Positions 58,383-64,000 of a stretch of 64,000 nucleotides of DNA are shown here, in pieces. The stretch is from CBDEFX01 sp965237635 (lineage in GTDB: Bacteria; Chloroflexota; Dehalococcoidia; Lucifugimonadales; CAUZJF01). The position numbers were made by a program, and so were the translations under genes. The number at the start of each line of letters is the position of its first letter. Position 1 is the stretch's first letter. The stretch is from assembly GCA_965237635.1 (NCBI GenBank), contig CBDEFX010000002.1, forward strand, positions 558,001-622,000, in the 5' to 3' direction. A model generated the notes under the pieces. That model was not told the DNA's origin. It did no database searches and was given only the letters and a program-made list of their open reading frames with translations.

Positions 58383-58429
58383 TTTGACTAGATGCACTTC
58401 GAGGGAAGGGTGTATGTCGTTTGGCGCAG

Positions 58430-58458
58430 AAGCCTGACCGAGAAGGTCAGGCTTTTTT
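58430..58458 (+). terminator. Riboswitch-controlled intrinsic terminator
   Basis: AAGCCTGACC and GGTCAGGCTT pair across GAGAA and are followed by TTTTTT (58453-58458). It lies 47 bases after the aptamer and before the btuF start, the classic expression platform. Confidence 0.85.
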
Positions 58459-58493
58459 CTGTTCTCCTTCAGACTGAATGGAGGTGCTCCGCC

Positions 58494-59459
58494 TTGCTTT
58501 TAGCTCGCTCTGTTTCAAGACTAGTCGCCAATAGCCGTCGACTGCTTGTCGGGCTCTGTACCTTGTCGCTTGCTGTGGGCATGGCCTGTGACACCGAATC
58601 AACAGGGTCAGTCACCTCCGCCACTCCAACAGTCGAGCCCACTGCAGTCGACACCTTCTCTCCCGTCACCGTCACGGACAGCGATGGCAGGGAGATCGTT
58701 TTTGACGAGCCTCCTGAGCGAATCGTGGCCTACGACTCTGTAACAGTAGAGGTCCTTTACGCGATCGGGGAAGGACAGCGCATTGTGGGCACCCATGATT
58801 TTGCTACGTACCCACCCGAAATCGATGAGGTGCCCAGGGTTGGTAGCTTCTTCGACGTGAGTATCGAAAAGATAGTGGAACTGGACCCTGACCTGGTCAA
58901 CATCTGGTTTAGCAGTTCTGTCCCTGCTCTTGAAAACGCGGGACAGAAGGTGCTCTATCTGAGTGAGCCAGAGGACATCGACGGGATCTCGGAGCGGATG
59001 CGTCTGTGGGGAAAGATCACCGGGAGTGTCCGGGCGGGTGAAGAGGCGGCAAAGACATTCGAATCGAGGATAGAGCAGCTGCGAGCGAGGATTGCGTCGC
59101 TCGAGCAAGGCCCTAGGATTTTCCACGACGCGTCTGCTGGGTTTTGGACAGCCGGCCCAGACACGCTCGTTGGCCAGGTCTACGACTTGCTGAAGGCCCA
59201 GAACATCGCCCACGAGGTCTCGGGCTACGCGCAGCTGAGCAGGGAAGTAATAGTGGAGCGAGACCCTGAGCTCATAATTACCGCCCACCCTGACCTCGAG
59301 CAGGCCTATTACGACGATCCCGCTTTAACGGACGTAGCCGCTGTACGCGACAAGAGAATAGAGACGATAGACCCCGATATCATCAGCGTGGCAGGCCCAC
59401 GGTACGCGGATGCGATCGAGCAGCTGGCCAGGCTGATCTACCCGGACCTGTTTCAATAG
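58494..59459 (+). CDS. btuF: Cobalamin ABC transporter substrate-binding lipoprotein BtuF-like
   Basis: TTG 58494 with GGAGG eight bases before gives 321 residues; the frame open further upstream runs through the terminator and is rejected. A lipoprotein signal (RRLLVGLCTLSLAVGMAC) anchors it. The fold shows VTVTDSDGREIVFDEPPERIVAYDSV and the two lobes of class III binding proteins. It is the first gene after the riboswitch. No BtuC or BtuD permease genes follow, so these must be elsewhere. Iron-siderophore binding is excluded only by the riboswitch. Confidence 0.85.
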   Translation: MLLARSVSRLVANSRRLLVGLCTLSLAVGMACDTESTGSVTSATPTVEPTAVDTFSPVTVTDSDGREIVFDEPPERIVAYDSVTVEVLYAIGEGQRIVGTHDFATYPPEIDEVPRVGSFFDVSIEKIVELDPDLVNIWFSSSVPALENAGQKVLYLSEPEDIDGISERMRLWGKITGSVRAGEEAAKTFESRIEQLRARIASLEQGPRIFHDASAGFWTAGPDTLVGQVYDLLKAQNIAHEVSGYAQLSREVIVERDPELIITAHPDLEQAYYDDPALTDVAAVRDKRIETIDPDIISVAGPRYADAIEQLARLIYPDLFQ

Positions 59460-59464
59460 AGGGC

Positions 59465-60523
59465 GTGTTGGCTAGCCTAGAACAGACCGTAAGTAACATC
59501 GAGCCGCTAAACGACGACGCGATGGAATCGGCCAGGGAGCGGCAGCAGAGTCTTACCAAACCTGAAGGAAGTCTGGGGTACCTCGAGGAGATTTCCGTAC
59601 GCCTGGCAGGGATTTTTGAGGAGCCCGCCCCCGTCATCCGCCGTAAGCTGGTCATCCTAGCCGCCGCAGACCACGGCGTCGTGTCGGAGGGAGTAAGCGC
59701 CTACCCCCAGGAAGTAACGTCACAGATGGTCGCGAATTTCCTCGGCGGCGGCGCGGCTATAAACGTTCTGGCGCGCCAGGTAGGGGCCGAGGTAGTGGTG
59801 GTGGATGCGGGTGTCGCCAAGGACCTTCCGGCTCACCCAAAGCTCGAGTTGGCTAGGGTAGGGAGAGGCACTGCCAACATCGCTAAAGGCGCAGCCATGT
59901 CACGATCTGATGCGGTCAAGATTGTCGAAGCCGGAATAGCCGTGGCCGCGGAGAAGGTGTCCGGCGGAGTCGACATCCTCGGAACAGGCGATATGGGTAT
60001 TGGCAACACTACGGCGTCCAGCGCGATAACGGCTGTCGTAACCGGGGCCGACCCCGACCAGACCACCGGAAGGGGTACCGGGGTATCTGAGAGCGGTCTG
60101 CGTCACAAGACCGACGTCGTCCGGCGGGCGTTGGAAGTAAACCAGCCCGACCCTGCGGACGGAATAGACGTGCTGGCCAAGGTAGGCGGCTTCGAGATCG
60201 GTTTCCTCGCCGGAGTAGTCCTCGGAGGAGCGGAGGCCAGAAGGCCCGTGGTATTGGACGGGTTCGTGTCCGGGGCCGCCGCGTTGATCGCCTGTACTCT
60301 TTGCCCGTGCGCTCGAGACTACCTGATCGCAGCGCACCGATCGGCGGAACCAGGTCACGGGACCGTCCTGTCGCACCTTGGACTGAGGCCGCTTTTAGAG
60401 CTCGACATGCGTCTCGGCGAGGGTGCCGGGGCCGCGCTGGCGATGCATCTCGTTGAAGCAGCCGCCAAGTGCATGGCAGAGATGGCGACCTTCACCGACG
60501 CAGGGGTCTCAGATCGAAGCTAG
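59465..60523 (+). CDS. cobT: Nicotinate-nucleotide-dimethylbenzimidazole phosphoribosyltransferase
   Basis: The 352-residue protein has KPEGSLGYLEEISVRLAGI, AAADHGVVSEGVSAYPQEVT, GTGDMGIGNTTASSAIT and the catalytic glutamate in RLGEGAGAAL. It activates the lower ligand base in cobalamin synthesis. It starts five bases after btuF. Confidence 0.95.
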   Translation: MLASLEQTVSNIEPLNDDAMESARERQQSLTKPEGSLGYLEEISVRLAGIFEEPAPVIRRKLVILAAADHGVVSEGVSAYPQEVTSQMVANFLGGGAAINVLARQVGAEVVVVDAGVAKDLPAHPKLELARVGRGTANIAKGAAMSRSDAVKIVEAGIAVAAEKVSGGVDILGTGDMGIGNTTASSAITAVVTGADPDQTTGRGTGVSESGLRHKTDVVRRALEVNQPDPADGIDVLAKVGGFEIGFLAGVVLGGAEARRPVVLDGFVSGAAALIACTLCPCARDYLIAAHRSAEPGHGTVLSHLGLRPLLELDMRLGEGAGAALAMHLVEAAAKCMAEMATFTDAGVSDRS

Positions 60524-60553
60524 CCGTACCCGGGAATATCGGGGGATGCTGCC

Positions 60554-61339
60554 TTGATGGCCCTTCGAGTAGCGATCAGTTCCTTGACCATATTGCCGGT
60601 CGGCGTTCAGAGCCCGTCATACGCCCAGATTAGCGCCTCACGGGCCTATTACCCCCTGGTCGGGGCTCTACTGGGCCTGCTAATGGCTGGAATGGCCATC
60701 GGGCTCGACCCGGTATTCCCAGATGTCATGATCGGCGCCGTCCTCGTGGTCGCGCTGCTTGTCGCGACCCGTGGACTTCATCTCGATGGCCTGATGGACA
60801 CGTGCGACGGGCTGCTCGGCGGTCATACCAAAGAACGCCGCCTGGAGATCATGCGAGACACCCAGGTCGGAGCGTTCGGCGTGGCAGGCGCGATCAGCGT
60901 GGTCCTGCTGAAGTGGACGGCGCTCGCGTCGCTTCTGTCCCTGGCCAGATACGACATGGTGTTGGTACTGATCATCTTCCCGATTGCCTCCAGGTGGGGG
61001 ATGGTGGTCTCGATCTCGTCCTTCTCGTACGCGCGGCCTGACGGTCTCGGAGTGCCGTTCAAGGAGGGGCCGAGAGTCTGGGCGACGGTTGTCGCAGGGG
61101 TGATCGCCCTGGTCGCCTCGCTGGCACTAGGAGGTGTCGGAGGGGTGCTGATTTTCTCGATTGCCACCGGCGTGGCCTGGTTGCTGGGCAGAGGAATGGT
61201 GGTGCTCCTGGGCGGCCTAACCGGGGACACCTACGGCGCGATAAACGAGATCATCGAAGTGGTGGCCCTTGTCGTGGGCTTCGTTTTGATATCTTACGGA
61301 ATGGTCGTCCCCGTGCACGAGCAGCTGTTCGGGGTCTAA
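60554..61339 (+). CDS. cobS: Adenosylcobinamide-GDP ribazoletransferase (cobalamin synthase)
   Basis: The 261-residue membrane protein has the DxxxxDG motif HLDGLMDTCDGLLGG and seven hydrophobic segments. It joins alpha-ribazole to adenosylcobinamide-GDP. Start TTG 60554 or the adjacent ATG 60557. It follows cobT by 30 bases. Confidence 0.93.
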   Translation: MMALRVAISSLTILPVGVQSPSYAQISASRAYYPLVGALLGLLMAGMAIGLDPVFPDVMIGAVLVVALLVATRGLHLDGLMDTCDGLLGGHTKERRLEIMRDTQVGAFGVAGAISVVLLKWTALASLLSLARYDMVLVLIIFPIASRWGMVVSISSFSYARPDGLGVPFKEGPRVWATVVAGVIALVASLALGGVGGVLIFSIATGVAWLLGRGMVVLLGGLTGDTYGAINEIIEVVALVVGFVLISYGMVVPVHEQLFGV

Positions 61340-61361
61340 TCGACAAGGGAGATACAGGCCT

Positions 61362-61913
61362 GTGAAGAACGAGCTAATTCTTGTGACAGGGGGGACAAGA
61401 GCAGGCAAAAGCGACTTCGCCCTCAAGCTGGCGTCAGGCCTGGAGAGGCCCGTCCTGTTCGTCGCCACCGCTGAAGTCAAGGACGAAGAGATGGCGGAGC
61501 GGGTCGAGCGGCATCGGGCCTCGAGGCCGGGTCACTGGCGTACTCTTGAAGAGCCCACCGGCCTCCCGGAGGCGATATCTAACACGCTTCAGCCCTCAGA
61601 AGGCGAATGGGTCGTCTTGATGGACTGTCTCAACCTCTGGGTGAGCAACCTGCTCCTAGCAAGGGAAGGCCGGGAAACGGGCCGAGCAATTGAAGAGGAG
61701 ATTCGGGTCCTGGTCGATCGCTTGCTCGACTGGCATGATCGCAGCGGCACCACTCTTATCCTCGTTACCAACGAAGTGGGTCTGGGGCTGGTACCAACTA
61801 ATCGTCTTGGGCGCCAGTTCACAGACATTCTAGGGAAAGCGAACCAGATGGTCGCCGCCAAAGCCGAGCGGGTCTACCTGCTGGTATCTGGACTGCCCCT
61901 GGAATTGAAGTAG
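61362..61913 (+). CDS. cobU: Adenosylcobinamide kinase/guanylyltransferase
   Basis: The 183-residue protein has a P-loop VTGGTRAGKSDFAL, and the HWRTLEEP and LLDCLNLWVSNLL-type motifs. It phosphorylates and guanylates cobinamide, the step before CobS. Together with btuF, cobT and cobS it forms a salvage pathway for corrinoids; genes for corrin ring synthesis are absent here. Confidence 0.93.
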   Translation: MKNELILVTGGTRAGKSDFALKLASGLERPVLFVATAEVKDEEMAERVERHRASRPGHWRTLEEPTGLPEAISNTLQPSEGEWVVLMDCLNLWVSNLLLAREGRETGRAIEEEIRVLVDRLLDWHDRSGTTLILVTNEVGLGLVPTNRLGRQFTDILGKANQMVAAKAERVYLLVSGLPLELK

Positions 61914-62007
61914 TTGGCCGCCAACTGACTTCGGGCGGTCCCTACAGCCGATTCCATAGCCGCCAGTCGTCGACTTTCAGACGTTCCTTCCTGGCCGTTC
62001 TCAACAC

Positions 62008-62048
62008 TTGACAAATGGGTAACCTTGGTGTATGCTTACGGGTAAGCA
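62008..62048 (+). promoter_or_regulatory. Promoter and palindromic operator of the RHH gene
   Basis: TTGACA (62008-62013) and TATGCT (62031-62036) are 17 bases apart. The palindrome TGCTTAC-GG-GTAAGCA (62033-62048) overlaps the -10, as expected for an autorepressor. The gene starts 18 bases after it. Confidence 0.6.
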
Positions 62049-62065
62049 CGTAAGGAGGCACTAAA

Positions 62066-62458
62066 GTGACTGAAAAAGGCAAGGGCAGAAAGCGTATATC
62101 GGAGCATATCGAGGTCATCGTTGATGAGGCGAAGTCTGCAGCGGCCGACGCGATCCACCAGTCGGAGTCGATCGGTGAAAATCTAAAACAGACGTTGCAG
62201 GGTGCACTGTCGGCCCGCGAGAACGTAGTCATGGTCAGACTCAACAAACAGAGTCTAGGCCGACTGGATGAGCTCGTGGACGCTGGCGTTGTGGGCAGCA
62301 GGTCTGAGGCTGCCGCTTTCCTGATTGGGGAGGGGATCAAGGCTAGGGCTCCGCTGTTTGAGCGGATGTCGGCCAAGGTCGAGGAGATCAGGAGGGTTAA
62401 GGAGGAGTTGCAAGACCTTCTAAATGAGCCGGCCGACGAGGGTTCGGACAAGCAGTAG
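62066..62458 (+). CDS. Ribbon-helix-helix-like protein with helical flanks
   Basis: GTG start with AAGGAGG ahead; 130 residues. The centre, MVRLNKQSLGRLDELVDAGVVGSRSEAAAFLIGEGI, is a ribbon-helix-helix domain with the SRSEA pattern. The N-terminal and C-terminal parts are long charged helices, probably a coiled coil. It lacks a toxin neighbour. A palindromic operator over its own promoter suggests autoregulation. Confidence 0.7.
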   Translation: MTEKGKGRKRISEHIEVIVDEAKSAAADAIHQSESIGENLKQTLQGALSARENVVMVRLNKQSLGRLDELVDAGVVGSRSEAAAFLIGEGIKARAPLFERMSAKVEEIRRVKEELQDLLNEPADEGSDKQ

Positions 62459-62467
62459 CGCTGGCGC

Positions 62468-63016
62468 ATGATCGCTGTGAGACGGAGTTCGCAGTTGAGA
62501 CTCGGGCTGACAGTTTCGTTTATCGCGGTCGTCCTTTGGACGATCGTTGGATGTGGTGATCAGGAATCACCTTCGGTCGCCCCTGGAAACGCGACGCCCG
62601 AGACAACCTCATTTGCTCTCGGTTCGAACGTGCAGAATGCGGCAGGCACGATTCGGGCAGTCGATGGCCTCGAGCCCTACCGAGACCCGGAGGACAATTT
62701 CGAGCTGAAGTTTCGAGTCATCCCCGATGTTTCTCTACATGTGATCGTCCCGGACGCCGACAAATCAATAACGCTTGTGCCTTTGGCCCTGTCAGATGAG
62801 GGTAACCGGCAACAGCAGGAGACGACGGTCGTGTCAGAGGGCACTACGACAGACTTCAGCCAAGTCAAGCTGCTTTCGGTCTCGGACATGCCTGAAGTGT
62901 TCAGGCAAGACGGCGTCAAGGTGATATTCAGCGGGCGGGTGGATATTGGACCGTCTCGTTATCCTGGCTCGGACAGGATATCGTTCCAACTATCGAAAAT
63001 ACAGCTAACTGACTGA
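62468..63016 (+). CDS. Small exported lipoprotein
   Basis: The 182-residue protein has a lipoprotein signal (LGLTVSFIAVVLWTIVGCG, cysteine at ~29), then an acidic Ser/Thr/Pro stretch and a beta-rich domain (NFELKFRVIPDVSLHVIVPD; LSVSDMPEVFRQDGVKVIFSGRV). No family recognised. It begins ten bases after the RHH gene. Confidence 0.7.
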   Translation: MIAVRRSSQLRLGLTVSFIAVVLWTIVGCGDQESPSVAPGNATPETTSFALGSNVQNAAGTIRAVDGLEPYRDPEDNFELKFRVIPDVSLHVIVPDADKSITLVPLALSDEGNRQQQETTVVSEGTTTDFSQVKLLSVSDMPEVFRQDGVKVIFSGRVDIGPSRYPGSDRISFQLSKIQLTD

Positions 63017-63049
63017 CGGATTGATAATACCAATTGAGGAGGTGTCTCG

Positions 63050-63247
63050 ATGAGCAAGCTTAATGGTACCGGTCTGATTGCGGCCGGAGGTCTACTACTA
63101 GTGATCGGTCTGGTGCTCCGCTGGGAGCTCATCGATTGGCTGATCGACGCGGTCGGTTTCATGTTCATCGCGGGCGGGGTCGTGGTTGGGATCGTGGGGC
63201 TTATTAGCATGCTATCTAGTAGGAGAGGCAGCTCGAGTACTAATTGA
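63050..63247 (+). CDS. Small membrane protein
   Basis: GAGGAGG eight bases before the ATG. The 65 residues are mostly two hydrophobic helices (LIAAGGLLLVIGLVL; VGFMFIAGGVVVGIVGLISML). No family recognised. It follows the lipoprotein by 33 bases and may be in the same transcript. Confidence 0.65.
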   Translation: MSKLNGTGLIAAGGLLLVIGLVLRWELIDWLIDAVGFMFIAGGVVVGIVGLISMLSSRRGSSSTN

Positions 63248-63657
63248 CCGGGCTCCGCATGCGTTCGTTCGGGCGGTCGCCTGTCGTTTGAAAGGATTCG
63301 ACGGTTCAGAACCTTCCATGCCGATTGCTCCCGGCACCTTGATAGGCCAAAATTAGTAGCCTTGTCTCCCTGAACCCTTCGGCTGGCTCAGGATAAACTC
63401 CGTGAAGGGCCTGGGGTGGCTGGGCGTTCCTGCAGCAGTCCCGACGAGTTGGGGATCCGAAGCCCCACCCCAGATTCCTCGCCCCGATGCCGCATCGGGA
63501 CTCGGAAAACATTCTGTCTACTTACGGCGATCACCCACCCATTGACGCTCTTTTCAAAGCAATAACAGATTGGCCGCAAGGTTCTTGCTTGATTGCACTT
63601 AGAGCCGGAGTTTGCCACGCTCGCGTTCCGCCGGTTTGAGTCAACAAGAGGTCCGGT
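63248..63657. other. Gene-free gap with repeat copy
   Basis: The gap holds CCCTTCGGCTGGCTCAGGATAA near 63378 and the third copy of the 55-bp repeat. I see no gene or clear promoter. Confidence 0.5.
63463..63515 (+). repeat. Dispersed ~55-bp repeat, copy 3
   Basis: CCCCACCCCAGATTCCTC, then CCCCGATGCCGCATCGGG and GAAAACATTC, in the same order as copies 1 and 2 with scattered and partly compensatory changes in the hairpin. Confidence 0.65.
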
Positions 63658-64000
63658 ATGTCTCACATAGCGTTTCGATGCACAGCTTGTGCCGCGCGCC
63701 ATTCTGCGGATATGGAGACTCTATGGTGTCGCGAGTGCGGGACGCCTCTTGAGGTTGAGTACCTGCAAGCGACTGGAGGCGACACTGCCGCCCTCGCGGC
63801 TGGCTCAGCGGTCCCTTTGCCGCTTCACGAGGTTAGCTCCGCAGGAACCCTAGGCGAGGGTGAGACGCCGTGTGTCGACCTGTCAGCGGTGCGTGGCGCT
63901 CTCGGTCTGCAACGGCTGTGGGGGAAGCTTGAGTACCTAAACCCGACCGGCTCATTCAAGGACCGAGGCTCGGCGGTCATGATGGCCGTCGCAAGAGAGC
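63658..64000 (+). CDS. thrC: Threonine synthase, N-terminal part (cut by window edge)
   Basis: The 114 residues in the window begin with a zinc-ribbon-like FRCTACAARHS and LWCRECGTPLEVEY, then the synthase domain starts: TLGEGETPCVDL and LEYLNPTGSFKDRGS, with the PLP-binding lysine in SFKDRG. It would catalyse the last step of threonine synthesis. AAGAGG lies six bases before ATG 63658. Confidence 0.85.
   Translation, partial: MSHIAFRCTACAARHSADMETLWCRECGTPLEVEYLQATGGDTAALAAGSAVPLPLHEVSSAGTLGEGETPCVDLSAVRGALGLQRLWGKLEYLNPTGSFKDRGSAVMMAVARE

Overview
The window is about 64 kb of GC-rich bacterial chromosome. Gene content and protein style suggest a member of the Chloroflexota, probably the Dehalococcoidia/SAR202 side. 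The hints are a NurA-HerA operon, a System I cytochrome c maturation set with a CxxxY-type CcmE, a two-subunit 2-oxoacid:ferredoxin oxidoreductase, an enolase-superfamily dehydratase, cobalamin salvage rather than synthesis, and many GTG/TTG starts. This placement is inferred from protein similarity recalled from memory; no rRNA gene is present to confirm it.

Layout. Bases 1-13.2 kb are ordinary core genome: holA (partial), a DUF1232 protein, ychF, hemW, selB, a four-gene nurA/herA cluster, a HicB-like and an RHH-like gene, a minimal zinc peptidase, an enolase-superfamily enzyme and ccmCDE. From 13.5 to 20.6 kb an IS1380 copy is followed by an ECF sigma/anti-sigma pair, korAB and an inverted ccmAB pair that was probably once joined to ccmCDE. 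From 20.8 to 33.7 kb lies an IS-dense accessory island. It holds a truncated IS1380, IS3 remnants, an excisionase-like HTH gene, a BglII-like restriction-modification pair whose methyltransferase is split by a 159-bp MITE, a second inverted MITE, a phage-like Mom/ParB/zinc-ribbon module cut by an intact IS21, an ISNCY element and an intact IS1380. From 33.7 to 40.4 kb there is a large cupredoxin membrane protein, a broken GIY-YIG nuclease, another intact IS1380 and an IS481. From 40.6 kb on the core genome resumes: tRNA-Ser(GCT)-miaB-nadA-nadC, a frameshifted beta-propeller gene, dtd, a FmdB protein, purL, a YdeI-like gene, purQ, yqeY, gltX, a DUF5679 micro-protein, a NIPSNAP gene, a Fur/Zur-type regulator with a ZIP transporter, a G-rich minisatellite, rluD, lspA, a cobalamin riboswitch controlling btuF-cobT-cobS-cobU, an autoregulated RHH gene, two small envelope proteins and the start of thrC.

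The most notable items are the MITE family (two inverted 159-bp copies, each with a perfect 8-bp target duplication) that broke the methyltransferase while the endonuclease stayed open, the 14-bp G-quadruplex-prone minisatellite that supplies the C-terminal codons of rluD, the IS1380 preference for CTTAG/CTAAG, the paired inverted-repeat operators before the Fur-type gene and the ZIP gene, and short intergenic-type repeats captured in frame inside hemW and the herA-linked gene. I did not find a clearly new multi-gene system. The best candidates for new biology are the MITE/RM locus and the four-gene nurA-herA cluster.
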